A DNA stretch of 64,000 nt from Polyangiaceae bacterium (GTDB taxonomy: Bacteria > Myxococcota_A > Polyangia > Polyangiales > Polyangiaceae), in the NCBI GenBank assembly GCA_947475525.1, contig CANJMI010000010.1:62001-126000 (forward strand). Reading direction: 5' to 3'. This document shows, one piece after another, positions 26,542 to 38,799 of the stretch (position 1 is its first letter; each line of letters begins with the position of its first letter). Made by a program: the position numbers and the translations under genes. The notes beneath the pieces were generated by a model that saw nothing but the letters and a program-made list of their open reading frames with translations, was not told where the DNA came from and ran no database searches.

Positions 26542-28136
26542 ACGCGCTTCGTCGGCTGGTACGGCCTCACGCTCCACGGCTCTGGCTTGGAGCGGCTCTC
26601 GGCGGCGGCGCCTTTGCGCTCGCGACCCTCCCGGTCGCCATCGTTCCGGCCGTGTTCGTTGGACTGCTCGGCTACGCCTGGCTCCTCTCACGGGCGGCGC
26701 GCCCAAGTCAGGCCTTCGCGCTCGGCTGGTTATGGGGCACCGTCGCAGGCGCTATCGGTATGCGGTTCGTGCCCGCGGTCATCGTGCGCTTCACCGCGCT
26801 TGGTTGGCCCGCCGCCGCGCTCGCGCACGTTGGCCTCGCAGCCGCGCAAGGCATTCCGTGGGGCCTCGGCGCTGCGCTGGCCGTTGCCGTACGTGGCCGC
26901 ACACGCGCACCACTCGAGCTTGCGACCGCGCTCGCGACGATGCTCGCCACCTCGCTTCCCGGCGTGATCGTGTGGACTCCGGCCGGCCTTGTCTCCCCGT
27001 GGCCGCTGCTCGTTCAAACTGCGGACACCCTCGGTGAACGCGGCCTCTCGGCGCTGTTCGCGGCGTTGATGGCGGCCCTCTTACGCGGGCTCGATGCCGC
27101 CGTCGCTGGTGATCCCGCCCGACGACGTGTTGCAAGGCAAACCTTCGCAGCCGTCGCCATCAGCGTCGCGCTCATCGTCGTCCATGGCGTCGTCAGCGTC
27201 ACGCGATGGTCGGCACGCGGACAAGAAACGGCTCGCATTGCGCTCGTCACAACCGGCGTGGACCCGACCTTGCGATGGGAACCCGTGAACTGGCCGCGAC
27301 TGCTCGCGGAACTTCGACGCGAGACGGCGATCGCCGAAACGGCAGGCGTCGACCTGACGATCTGGCCTGAGGCCGCGTACCCGTATGCGATGCGGCACGA
27401 CACCCGCGCCATGCCACGGGGACAACGCGAGATCATCGGTGGCGCGATCGCGGGACCGGTCCTCTTCGGGTTTCTGGCCGCGGTTACAATCGAACACCCC
27501 ACCGCCCCAGGTGCTCCTCATGACCTCTACAACTCGGCAACGGTCGTGCGCCCGGACCGCAGTCTCAGCACCATCTACGACAAAGTCGAGCTCCTGGCCT
27601 TCGGCGAGTCGATCCCATTCGGCGAGCAAATTCATTGGTTACGCCGCACGTTTCAGCGTGGTGGCGGGCTCCGACCTGGCTCCGCACCGCGCCGCATCGA
27701 CGTCGAGCGCGCCGCCGGCCCGGCACTCCACCTGGGGGTACTCAATTGCTACGAGGACACACTGACGAGCTACGGCCGCCGAGTCGCGAAAAGCCTCGCT
27801 CCGAACCTGCTCGTCAACGTCACGAACGACGCCTGGTTCGCCGGGACGCTTGCACCCGAGCTGCACCTCCGCCTGTCAGCGCTGCGCGCGGTCGAGCTGC
27901 GCCGCGACTTGGTCCGATCGGTCAACCTCGGGCCGAGCGCTTGGATCGACGCGGCCGGTCAAGTTCGGGCGGTGAAGCGCACAACCGCACCCGACTTTCT
28001 CATCGTCACGCCAACGCTCCGCGACACCCCACCGACGCTCTACGCGAGCGCCGGTGATCTACCGACCTGGCTTCTGCTGCTGACCGTGGCGTGCGGCTTC
28101 CATCTCCGCAAGCCCCGATGCCCAAAGCCTCGATAA
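26466..28136 (+). CDS. lnt: Apolipoprotein N-acyltransferase-like protein (Lnt family)
   Basis: Protein of about 556 residues with an N-terminal block of about six to eight hydrophobic helices and a C-terminal nitrilase-like domain. The catalytic triad is visible as Glu302 (WPEA), Lys373 (YDKVELLAFGE) and Cys428 (LNCYED), followed by VNVTNDAWFAGT, a strong Lnt motif. Lnt adds the third acyl chain to the N-terminal Cys of lipoproteins, which fits the many lipoproteins in this window. The start is uncertain because the 5' end consists of a 39-bp tandem repeat with an in-frame ATG in each copy (26466 and 26505), and TTG 26388 is also possible. It converges on the next gene with no spacer. Confidence 0.88.
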   Translation: MSSRAFRSLALRLMSSRAFRSLALRHALRRLVRPHAPRLWLGAALGGGAFALATLPVAIVPAVFVGLLGYAWLLSRAARPSQAFALGWLWGTVAGAIGMRFVPAVIVRFTALGWPAAALAHVGLAAAQGIPWGLGAALAVAVRGRTRAPLELATALATMLATSLPGVIVWTPAGLVSPWPLLVQTADTLGERGLSALFAALMAALLRGLDAAVAGDPARRRVARQTFAAVAISVALIVVHGVVSVTRWSARGQETARIALVTTGVDPTLRWEPVNWPRLLAELRRETAIAETAGVDLTIWPEAAYPYAMRHDTRAMPRGQREIIGGAIAGPVLFGFLAAVTIEHPTAPGAPHDLYNSATVVRPDRSLSTIYDKVELLAFGESIPFGEQIHWLRRTFQRGGGLRPGSAPRRIDVERAAGPALHLGVLNCYEDTLTSYGRRVAKSLAPNLLVNVTNDAWFAGTLAPELHLRLSALRAVELRRDLVRSVNLGPSAWIDAAGQVRAVKRTTAPDFLIVTPTLRDTPPTLYASAGDLPTWLLLLTVACGFHLRKPRCPKPR

Positions 28137-29975
28137 CTACTGACCCGCGCCGCACGGAGCCGTCGCGATGCGCACATCATCGAGGTTCCATTGCCCAATC
28201 CCCGGCAAGGACGAGCCGTCGACTTTGTAACCAAAGCGCACTTTGAGCTGCGCGTTCTTGTGAACCGTGATGTCGAACGCTTGGTAGGTCCACTCGCGAT
28301 CCATCACGGCCGCCTTCGACTCCCAGACCGACACCCAAGCCGTGCCGTTGAAAACCTCGACGCGGTTCGTCATCGTGGCTGGGCCATGGCTCGTCAGCCA
28401 ACGCCAAAACTCGAGCGTGAGCGTCGGCGCGAACCTCGTATCGATAGGCGGACTCTCAATCCAGTAGTAGCCGTGAACATCCAGCGGCGCGAGGCCACCG
28501 ATGACCACGCCGGCAACGCCGTTGCTGAAGTCGATCGTGTGATCGATGCCAGGATCGCTCACGAGCACGTGCGCATCGGGCGCCGATAATTGAAAAACCG
28601 GCGAGTTCTTCGCGCTGCCGATGGCCCAATCGTTGTTTGGGAAAGCCCAATTTTTCGAGTTGTTCGCGAAGTTCTCTTCGAAGTAGACGACCGCGCCGGC
28701 TGCGGGGTTCGGGATCACACACTGCAGGCCGTTGCACGTACCCACTGGCGTGCACGCCCACCCGTCGGAGCAGGCTGTTTTGTCTTCCTTGATCAAACAC
28801 GTTCCGGTTGCGCAGGTGTTGCACGCGCTGTCGCACTTGGTATTGCAGCACACGCCCCCAGCGCACGAGCCGGTCGCACAATCACCATCGCGGCTGCAGC
28901 TCTTGCCGTTGGCGCACTTCGCGCAAGAACTTCCGCCACAGTCGACGTCCGACTCCGTGCCGCTGACGACCGCGTCCCCACAGTTTGGTGTTGTTGGCAC
29001 GGGCGTACAAACATTGCCGTTAACGCAATTGAATCCGTCTTCGCACCCCGTCTTCAGGGCCGCATTGCAGCTGCTCGGGCAACCGGCCGCGGCGCCGCCG
29101 CATAGGTAAGGCGTGCAACCGTCTCGACCCGACGCGCCCGCGGGCACGAGCGAGCACGTGCCCTCCTTGCCGGGGAGATCGCAGCGCTCGCATCCGGCCA
29201 CGCACCCCGTGTCGCAGCAGTAACCGTCGACGCAGTTGCCACTCCCGCACTGCGCGTTTGCGTTGCACTTTTGGCACGTGTTGTAGGTGCCACCGCAGGA
29301 AAGACCCGAACTGCAGGTCGTCATCGGCAGCGGGGCCCCCATCGCGGCCGTGACGGTGCACGTGCCCTCCTTGCCGGACACGTTGCAACTGCCGCATGCT
29401 CCGCTCGGGCAGTCCGAGTCGCAGCACACCCCTTCGACACACAAGGCGCTGATGCACTCTGGGTCCGCGAGGCAGAGCGCGCCGTTGATTTTTGGCGGCG
29501 TGCACTTGCCTGCATTGCACAAGGCACCGGGGACGGCTGCGCAGTCTGGGTCGACGGAGCACGGCACGCATTTTAGCGACGTGCAGAGGAAGCTCGCGCA
29601 GTCCCGCGCCTCGAAGCACGCTTGACCGTCGGCGCACCCGGCGCACACCGTCCCACCGCAGTCGACAGCGGATTCGTTTCCGTTCTTCAGCTTGTCGGTG
29701 CAGAGGGGCGCCGCACACTTGCCTGCGCCGTCGCAGTTGCCGGTGTCACACGCCGCTCCCACCTTGGCCATCGTCGTCACGCACGCGGTGGCGCCGCACG
29801 TGTGCTTTTCGCAGTCGGTCGAGACGCCGCAATCCGCGTCCTCATTGCAAGCCGGGGTGGGCACGACCGCGGGCGGGTCCGGGTCGTTCACTATCGAACA
29901 CGCGCCGGGGGCGACGAGCAAAACCGTCGCCATTGCCAACACCGAAACCCACCGCCCTGCCTCAAACGCGCGCAT
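28137..29975 (-). CDS. Large Cys-rich secreted lipoprotein with C-terminal jelly-roll-like domain
   Basis: Protein of 612 residues. The signal peptide ends in the lipobox APGAC. The next 400 residues carry dozens of Cys in short modules with recurring patterns (C-x4-DC, GxxCxxxxDC, VCC-x3-C), including two copies of a 'G(T/N)ES(D/A)VDCGG' segment. This resembles the disulfide-rich repeats common in Polyangia surface proteins. The last 170 residues lack this Cys density and look like a beta-sandwich, with YYWIESPPID and EFWRWLTSHGP and a terminal NLDDVRI, as in MAM-like or jelly-roll adhesion domains. No enzyme motif is seen; a surface or adhesion role is inferred. It ends one base from the stop of the convergent Lnt gene. 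Confidence 0.75.
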   Translation of the reverse strand: MRAFEAGRWVSVLAMATVLLVAPGACSIVNDPDPPAVVPTPACNEDADCGVSTDCEKHTCGATACVTTMAKVGAACDTGNCDGAGKCAAPLCTDKLKNGNESAVDCGGTVCAGCADGQACFEARDCASFLCTSLKCVPCSVDPDCAAVPGALCNAGKCTPPKINGALCLADPECISALCVEGVCCDSDCPSGACGSCNVSGKEGTCTVTAAMGAPLPMTTCSSGLSCGGTYNTCQKCNANAQCGSGNCVDGYCCDTGCVAGCERCDLPGKEGTCSLVPAGASGRDGCTPYLCGGAAAGCPSSCNAALKTGCEDGFNCVNGNVCTPVPTTPNCGDAVVSGTESDVDCGGSSCAKCANGKSCSRDGDCATGSCAGGVCCNTKCDSACNTCATGTCLIKEDKTACSDGWACTPVGTCNGLQCVIPNPAAGAVVYFEENFANNSKNWAFPNNDWAIGSAKNSPVFQLSAPDAHVLVSDPGIDHTIDFSNGVAGVVIGGLAPLDVHGYYWIESPPIDTRFAPTLTLEFWRWLTSHGPATMTNRVEVFNGTAWVSVWESKAAVMDREWTYQAFDITVHKNAQLKVRFGYKVDGSSLPGIGQWNLDDVRIATAPCGAGQ

Positions 29976-30071
29976 CGTCGTCTCCTAACACTTGCAGCCC
30001 CGTCAGTCGCCAGGTGCCACGCGTCGTCATCATCATCCGCAGACGGGCAGGACACAAGCCGTTCAGTGCCA

Positions 30072-30617
30072 TCACGCCTTCGAGCGAGTCGTCTTTCGCC
30101 GCGCGATCGCGGCGCGCTCAAGCTCGACGGTTTTCGCTTTCATCACGAGCTCTTCGGCCTTCGTGGCGTGATCGAATCCGAGCAAGTGCAAGAGGCCATG
30201 CGCGAGCAACATCGTCGCCTCGTCGAGGAGCGTACGGCGTGCCTTGCGAGCCTGACGCGCGGCGGTCGGCACGGAGAGGACCACGTCACCGAGCGGCTCG
30301 TCGTCCACGCTCGCGAAAGGCTCCCCCTCGCGAAGGGCGAAGGCGAGCACGTCGGTCGGCTTGTCGTAGCCGCGGTATTCCTTGTTGAGCCTGCGAATCG
30401 TCGCATCGTCGACGAGCGCGACGCTGAGCTCGACCGCGCCGAGTTGCAAAAACTCCAACATTTTTAAGGCGCGGCGCTGGACCGTCCGAGGCTCACACCC
30501 CACGTGAGGGCCGCCCGTCGTGCTGACGAATACCCGCGGCTTGCCGCGTCGCGCACGTTTCGGACCGGGCGAGGCCGGCGCGCGGGGCGACTCAGCCTTT
30601 GGGGATTTTCTTGGCAT
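30072..30617 (-). CDS. ybeY: YbeY endoribonuclease
   Basis: Protein of about 181 residues. The metal-binding motif [11 protein letters not shown] matches the invariant H-G-x-L-H-L-x-G-[YF]-D-H of YbeY, and [17 protein letters not shown] is the other family signature. YbeY is a single-strand RNA endonuclease acting in 16S rRNA maturation and ribosome quality control. ATG 30617 gives the family length plus a basic N-terminal extension of about 30 residues ([10 protein letters not shown]...). That start overlaps the end of the upstream aldolase gene by 26 bases on the same strand, suggesting coupling. The frame stays open to 30680, deeper into that gene. Confidence 0.92.
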   Translation of the reverse strand: MPRKSPKAESPRAPASPGPKRARRGKPRVFVSTTGGPHVGCEPRTVQRRALKMLEFLQLGAVELSVALVDDATIRRLNKEYRGYDKPTDVLAFALREGEPFASVDDEPLGDVVLSVPTAARQARKARRTLLDEATMLLAHGLLHLLGFDHATKAEELVMKAKTVELERAAIARRKTTRSKA

Positions 30618-31239
30618 CTTCGAGAAATTTCGCGAGACCGATGTCGGTGAGCGGGTGCTTGAGCAGCTGCTTGATGACACTGAACGGTACGGTCGCGACG
30701 TGGGAGCCGATCAGCGCCGCGCGAATGAAGTGCACGGGACCGCGAACGCTCGCGGTCAGCACCTGCGTCTCGAGGTCGTAGTTTCGATAAATGTCGACAA
30801 TCTGCTCGACGAGTTCCATGCCGTCCCCGCCAGCATCGTCGATACGGCCGACGAACGGCGAGATGTAGGTCGCTCCGGCTTTAGCGGCGAGCAGGGCCTG
30901 CGGCGCCGAAAAACACAGCGTCACGTTCGTTCGGATCCCCTCACTCGAGAAAATCTTCACGGCCTTGAGGCCCTCCGCGATGAGCGGCACCTTCACGACA
31001 ACGTTCGGGTGGATCTGCGCAAGCTCGCGGCCTTCTTTGAGGATGCCGTCGCAATCGATCGCGAGCACCTCAGCCGAAACAGGGCCATCGACGATCTCGC
31101 AGATTGCCGCGATGACGACACGCGTTGGCTGACCGCCTTTCGCGAGCAAGGACGGATTGGTCGTTACGCCGTCGATTGCGCCCATCGACTGCGCTTCGCG
31201 GATTTCGTCGAGGTCACCCGAATCGATGAAAAGTTGCAT
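30592..31239 (-). CDS. Transaldolase / fructose-6-phosphate aldolase family protein
   Basis: Protein of 215 residues, the size of the short transaldolase class (TalC/FSA) rather than the 310-residue TalB class. [16 protein letters not shown] and GVTTNPSL form the N-terminal signature, and the Schiff-base Lys is K83 in [24 protein letters not shown] and VLTASVR complete the barrel. The enzyme would act in the pentose phosphate pathway or as a fructose-6-phosphate aldolase; sequence alone does not separate these. It is followed by ybeY with overlap. Confidence 0.93.
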   Translation of the reverse strand: MQLFIDSGDLDEIREAQSMGAIDGVTTNPSLLAKGGQPTRVVIAAICEIVDGPVSAEVLAIDCDGILKEGRELAQIHPNVVVKVPLIAEGLKAVKIFSSEGIRTNVTLCFSAPQALLAAKAGATYISPFVGRIDDAGGDGMELVEQIVDIYRNYDLETQVLTASVRGPVHFIRAALIGSHVATVPFSVIKQLLKHPLTDIGLAKFLEDAKKIPKG

Positions 31240-31308
31240 GGCGGCGGGACCATACTCCCAGCCACGCGCCCGTCAAAAGACGATCGTCCTGACCGATGCT
31301 CGGGGCCG

Positions 31309-32991
31309 TCACGGCGCAGCTTTTGGCGCGTCGGCAGCAGCGGGCGATGGGGCCGTCGGTGTCGCGGGTCCGCCGCCCATCAAAGACACGGAAATTTCAT
31401 TGGGGACCGGCCCGCGGTCGGTCAGCACCACCTGCTTTATCGTGGGAGCTCCGCGCCAAGTGACGATCACGGTGTGGCTGCTGTTCGGGGGCCCCTCGAT
31501 AAGGACGGTACCGTCAGCGGCCCGTTCGGCGCGCTTGCCGTCCACCACCACGCCGGCGAGTAGCGGCAGAATGGTGACGCGGTTAACCGCTGCCGCTGTG
31601 GAGCCTGCCACGGTGGACGCGGCGGTCGGAGCCGCGAGCCCACTCGACACCACGGGATCGGGCGCCATCTCGGACGAGGTCGCAGCCGACGCCGTGGACG
31701 CTGTTACCGCATGCGCAGCTTGGTGCCCCGGGCGGGGAGGCGTGCCGCTCCGACCAACGAGAAACGCAACCGTCACGACGCCGAGCGCAATCCCGACGGC
31801 AACCGCGACGACGGCCTTCGTTATCCCCGCGAGCTTCGAACTCGAAGCCGCCGCCGTGCGTCGAGGCGTCGGCGCGGGCGTCTTCGCTAAAGCAGGCTCC
31901 GCTCGTTTCGCAGCGGGAGCGGCAGCGGGCAGTGCAAGAGGAGGTCGCGCCGGCGGGCCAGCGGCGAGAGCGGAAGCAGCGAGCGGACTCGCAGGCCGCA
32001 TCGCGTCATCCAACGCGACGGTGGCCCCATCATCACCATTCGGCGCGGCCTCTTCGGTCGGTCGGGCCGCGCGCTCGTCGTCGCTGAGCGGAGTGAGCGC
32101 GCTCTTGTTGATGTGCCACTGCGTTGGGTCGGCAAGGCAGGTGAGCAAGGCCTCACGCATCGCCGCGGCGCTTTGGTATCGGTCCGCCGCCGCGAGCGTC
32201 AACGCGCCGTGCACGACCTTCTCGAGTCGCGGCGAGATCCAGGGTGCGCGTTTTCGTAGTGGCGCCGGCTCCTCCGAGCAGATGGTGATGATGAGCTCGC
32301 CGATGCCCTCGATGCCCGAGTGAGGGGTCTTTCCGCAGAGCAATTGGTAGAGCACGATGCCGAGGGACCAAATGTCGGCGCGGTGATCGATCGTCTTTAG
32401 GCCACGCGCCTGCTCGGGCGACATGAACATCGGCGAGCCGAGCACGCTCCCGGTGCGCGTCAGACCATCGGCGCCGTCCTCCGACGCCTGTTCCATCTTG
32501 AACTTCGCGACGCCAAAATCGAGCAATTTTACGACTCTTTCGTCGCCATCGCTGTCGCAGAGAAAAAGATTCGCCGGCTTGATGTCGCGATGCACAACGC
32601 CCGCCGAGTGAGCTTTCTCGAGGCCGAAGCAGGTCTGCACGGCGATTCGAATCGCAAGCTCCGGTGGCAATGGGCCGAGCTGCTTCAGGAGCCGTTGGAC
32701 GTTCGTCCCCACGAGCAACGCCATCACCATGTAGGGCTGGCCGAGCACGGCATCGTGCCCCGCATCGAGGATCTCCACGATGTGTGGCGACATCACCTTC
32801 GCGGCAGCCTGAGCCTCACGCTCGAACCGCGCGATCAGGGTCGCATTGCGCGTGACGTCATCGTTGGAGATGACCTTAAGTGCGCCGAGACGCCCCGTCG
32901 CTTTGTGCCGGGCCTCGTACACGGCGCCCATGCCGCCTTCACCAACCAGACGAAGGATCTCGTACTTGCCGTCAATCACCTGCCCAAGCAT
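31309..32991 (-). CDS. Membrane-anchored serine/threonine protein kinase
   Basis: Protein of 560 residues. A kinase domain begins almost at the N-terminus (KYEILRLVGEGGMG). Lys39 is in ALKVI, the catalytic loop is HRDIKPAN with Asp136, and DFG is at Asp158, followed by GSPMFMSPEQARG. Unlike the other kinase in the window it lacks a long N-terminal tail. After an Ala/Pro-rich linker there is one membrane helix (about residues 400-422, AVVAVAVGIALGVVTVAFLV) and a beta-like extracytoplasmic tail of about 130 residues. This tail carries TVLIEGPPNSSHTVIVTWRG, resembling a PEGA-type strand pair. Targets cannot be predicted from context. It lies downstream of secA with a gap of about 56 bases. Confidence 0.93.
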   Translation of the reverse strand: MLGQVIDGKYEILRLVGEGGMGAVYEARHKATGRLGALKVISNDDVTRNATLIARFEREAQAAAKVMSPHIVEILDAGHDAVLGQPYMVMALLVGTNVQRLLKQLGPLPPELAIRIAVQTCFGLEKAHSAGVVHRDIKPANLFLCDSDGDERVVKLLDFGVAKFKMEQASEDGADGLTRTGSVLGSPMFMSPEQARGLKTIDHRADIWSLGIVLYQLLCGKTPHSGIEGIGELIITICSEEPAPLRKRAPWISPRLEKVVHGALTLAAADRYQSAAAMREALLTCLADPTQWHINKSALTPLSDDERAARPTEEAAPNGDDGATVALDDAMRPASPLAASALAAGPPARPPLALPAAAPAAKRAEPALAKTPAPTPRRTAAASSSKLAGITKAVVAVAVGIALGVVTVAFLVGRSGTPPRPGHQAAHAVTASTASAATSSEMAPDPVVSSGLAAPTAASTVAGSTAAAVNRVTILPLLAGVVVDGKRAERAADGTVLIEGPPNSSHTVIVTWRGAPTIKQVVLTDRGPVPNEISVSLMGGGPATPTAPSPAAADAPKAAP

Positions 32992-33047
32992 CGGAGCCGC
33001 AGCCTAACACCTTCGCTCGCGGAGGGGAGTCCGCGCTGCGCAATGAT

Positions 33048-36119
<3,072 letters not shown>

Positions 36120-36339
36120 CGGGGCGGGGGTGTACTAGCAGGCAAAAGGCGGGCCGTACAGGATTAGCGGCCCTCGGAGCGGGTCGCGGCGGAGGGCGTA
36201 ACCGATGCCCGTGGCCGAACGCGCGAGCCTCGATCGGAGCGACTTCCCGGTGTGACACCCGTCACGCTCTGGCTGCCAGCATGCCCTAACGGGCGCGTGT
36301 TGACCTCGTGTGGATGCGCGCGCATACGAAGCGCCTCAC
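36120..36339. other. Intergenic region, divergent secA / hydrolase
   Basis: About 220 bases between the divergent secA and alpha/beta-hydrolase starts. It is slightly GC-rich, and no clear consensus promoter, hairpin terminator or RNA gene is visible. It presumably holds the secA promoter. Confidence 0.5.
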
Positions 36340-37239
36340 ATGACGCTGAGCGCACCGCCCGAAGAGCCCGTAAAGCCCGCCATGCGCCGCTCACAGGTGT
36401 GGCTACGCCGGGCGTTGCTGGCCATCGCCATCGTGTCGCTCACCGCATTCGCCTTGCTGTTCACTTTCCAGCGTCGACTCATCTACCACCCCACCGTGGT
36501 CACCGAGTCAGCGGCGCTCGACCTCGCCGCCGTCGCAGGCGCCGAGCCATGGCGAACCGGCTCGACGCTCCACGGATGGCGCTTTCCTCGTGCCGACGCT
36601 AGCGCGGTACTGCTTGTTTTTCACGGCAATGCGGGCATGGCATTGCGCGGCACGTACATTGCGCAGAGCTTTGGCCGGTTGGCTGACGATTCGTTGCCCC
36701 ACGGGCGCTTCGAGGTCCGCGTCGTGGAGTACCCAGGCTTCGGGGCGAGGCCAGGTGCGCCAAGCGAAACGAGCTTCTTTAGCGCCGCTGAAGCCGCCTT
36801 CGATGCGGCGGTCGCAGAAGACCCCGCTCGACCGGTGTTCGCACTCGGCGAGTCGATCGGTACCGGCTCGGCGTGCCACCTGGCCGAGGTTCGCAAAGAG
36901 CGCCTCGCGGGTGTGATTCTCATCACTCCGTTCGATCGCCTCGAGAATCCAGCGAGCGTCCACTATCCGTGGCTGCCGGTCTCACTCTTCTTGCGCGACA
37001 GGTTCGAGAATGACCGCGCGCTGGCCGAGTTTCACGGGCCGGTGGCATTCTTACTCGCGGGAGAGGATACCATCGTGCCGACGAGGTTCGGCGCAGCGCT
37101 GTACAACGGCTATTCAGGGCCGAAAAAGCTCCTCGTCGAGCGCGAAGCGGGGCACAACACGCTGCCGTGGAACCACGCTCCACAGAGCGGAGGCGAGCCT
37201 GTTTGGCGCGAGATCGCAGCGTTCGTCCGCCGCCGCTGA
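36340..37239 (+). CDS. Membrane-anchored alpha/beta hydrolase (BEM46/ABHD13-like)
   Basis: Protein of about 299 residues with one N-terminal signal-anchor helix (about residues 20-45, LLAIAIVSLTAFALLFTF). It is followed by the QRRLIYHP segment typical of the YfhR/BEM46/ABHD13 group. The oxyanion strand is LVFHGNAG, the nucleophile Ser is in GESIGTG, the acid is in GEDTIVP and the base in AGHN. Family members are lipid or thioester hydrolases with poorly known substrates. ATG 36340 is chosen over GTG 36310. A short gap separates it from the M16 protease gene downstream. Confidence 0.85.
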   Translation: MTLSAPPEEPVKPAMRRSQVWLRRALLAIAIVSLTAFALLFTFQRRLIYHPTVVTESAALDLAAVAGAEPWRTGSTLHGWRFPRADASAVLLVFHGNAGMALRGTYIAQSFGRLADDSLPHGRFEVRVVEYPGFGARPGAPSETSFFSAAEAAFDAAVAEDPARPVFALGESIGTGSACHLAEVRKERLAGVILITPFDRLENPASVHYPWLPVSLFLRDRFENDRALAEFHGPVAFLLAGEDTIVPTRFGAALYNGYSGPKKLLVEREAGHNTLPWNHAPQSGGEPVWREIAAFVRRR

Positions 37240-37365
37240 AGTGCCGCGAAAGCGACCCGTCGTCGCCGGGCTTCGGCGCGTTACCTTCGAGCAGCGCGAG
37301 TCAAGCGCTGGGCGCCAAGGCTCCTCGTGGACAGCGGCGCCTTGGCGGACCAAGATGATGTCCGT

Positions 37366-38799
37366 ATGCGTGCACTTCACGTCCTCGTCGCTTCGCTGCT
37401 GCTCGGCCCAGCTTCCCTGCCCGCCGTCGCAGCTGAGCCGATGCGGGCCCCTACCCCGGTGAAACGGTCCCGCGTGATCGACATCCCATTCTCGCAATTC
37501 AAGTTAACGAACGGCCTCACGGTGATCTTCCACGAAGACCACACCCAGCCGCTCGTGGTGACCAACATCAACGTGCAAGTTGGCTCGCGCGACGAGCCGA
37601 AGAAGCGCACCGGGTTCGCGCATCTTTTCGAGCACCTCATGTTCATGGGCACAGAACGGGTGCCCGAGAAGATGTTCGACACCTGGATGGAACAGGAAGG
37701 CGGCTCGAACAACGCCTGGACCTCGAACGATCGCACCGACTACTTCGACGTCGGACCGAGCCACATCTTGCCGCTCTTGCTCTGGATGGAGGCCGACCGG
37801 GTCGGCAGCCTCGGCCCGCAGATGACCCTCGATAAGCTCGATGCGCAGCGCGACGTCGTGAAAAACGAACGCCGCCAGACCACCGAGAACGAGCCCTACG
37901 GCCGAGCAGAGTTGTTGCTCCCCGAGCTGCTCTTCCCCGAAGGTCACCCTTACCATCACCCCGTGATCGGCTCCCACGAGGACCTCACCGCCGCGACCGT
38001 GGCCGACGTGCGCGGCTTTTTCGCGCAGCACTACATCCCGCAGAACTTTTCACTCGTCGTCGCGGGAGACTTCGAGCCCGCGAAGGTAAAACCCCTCGTC
38101 GAGAAATACTTCGGAAGCCTGCTGCGTGGACCCGAGCCCGCCCCGCGCCCGAGCGCCGAGCCGCCCGTCCTCGCCGCCGACAAACGCGCAACGCTCGAGG
38201 ACAACGTCACGTTGCCGAAGCTCACGATCGCGTGGCCGAGCCCTGCGCACCTCACCGCCGGCGACGCCGAGCTCGACTTGCTCGCGCAGGTCTTGAGCGC
38301 GGGCAAAGGCAGCCGACTCTACAAGTCACTCGTTTACGAAAAGCAGCTGGCGCAATCGGTGCACGCGTACCAGTCATCGATGGCCCTCGGCTCGTACTTC
38401 GCAATCGACGTCATTTTGCGTCCCGGAGTGTCGTTCGAGACCGTCGAGAAGGCGATCGAAGAGGAGCTCGCCGAGGTGCGCGGCAAGCCGGTCGCAGTGG
38501 AAGAACTCACCCGAGCAAAAAATGCCTTCGAAGCGAGCTTTGTGCAGCGCCTCCAATCCCTCGCGAACCGCGCGAGCATGTTGAACGGTTATTTCGCAGA
38601 GAAAGGCGACCCGGGCTTCATCGCGGGCGACCTGAAGCGTTACCAAGACGCGACACCCGACCTGCTCCTGAGCTTCGCGCGCTCGACACTGCTAACAACG
38701 GGCCGCGTGCTCTTGCGAATCAAGCCCGCCGGCCAACCCGAGCCGGTCGACTCCCCGAAGGATGCACCGAAGTCGCAGCCGGGAAGCGCAGCTAAATGA
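37366..38799 (+). CDS. M16-family zinc metalloprotease, catalytic subunit
   Basis: Protein of about 477 residues. The signal peptide ends near AVAAEP, placing it in the periplasm. The inverted zinc motif HLFEH (H86, E89, H90) and the distal ligand Glu168 (VVKNERR) are present with the usual spacing of about 77 residues. It therefore resembles the active partner of an M16B pair that forms a clam-shell chamber degrading unfolded peptides. ATG 37366 starts the signal peptide; GTG 37327 is unlikely. The stop overlaps the next gene by four bases (ATGA). Confidence 0.95.
   Translation: MRALHVLVASLLLGPASLPAVAAEPMRAPTPVKRSRVIDIPFSQFKLTNGLTVIFHEDHTQPLVVTNINVQVGSRDEPKKRTGFAHLFEHLMFMGTERVPEKMFDTWMEQEGGSNNAWTSNDRTDYFDVGPSHILPLLLWMEADRVGSLGPQMTLDKLDAQRDVVKNERRQTTENEPYGRAELLLPELLFPEGHPYHHPVIGSHEDLTAATVADVRGFFAQHYIPQNFSLVVAGDFEPAKVKPLVEKYFGSLLRGPEPAPRPSAEPPVLAADKRATLEDNVTLPKLTIAWPSPAHLTAGDAELDLLAQVLSAGKGSRLYKSLVYEKQLAQSVHAYQSSMALGSYFAIDVILRPGVSFETVEKAIEEELAEVRGKPVAVEELTRAKNAFEASFVQRLQSLANRASMLNGYFAEKGDPGFIAGDLKRYQDATPDLLLSFARSTLLTTGRVLLRIKPAGQPEPVDSPKDAPKSQPGSAAK

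Noticed and set aside
36120-36339. Intergenic region checked for tRNA or small RNA
   Set aside because: No cloverleaf-compatible pairing, T-loop sequence or terminator was found by eye.
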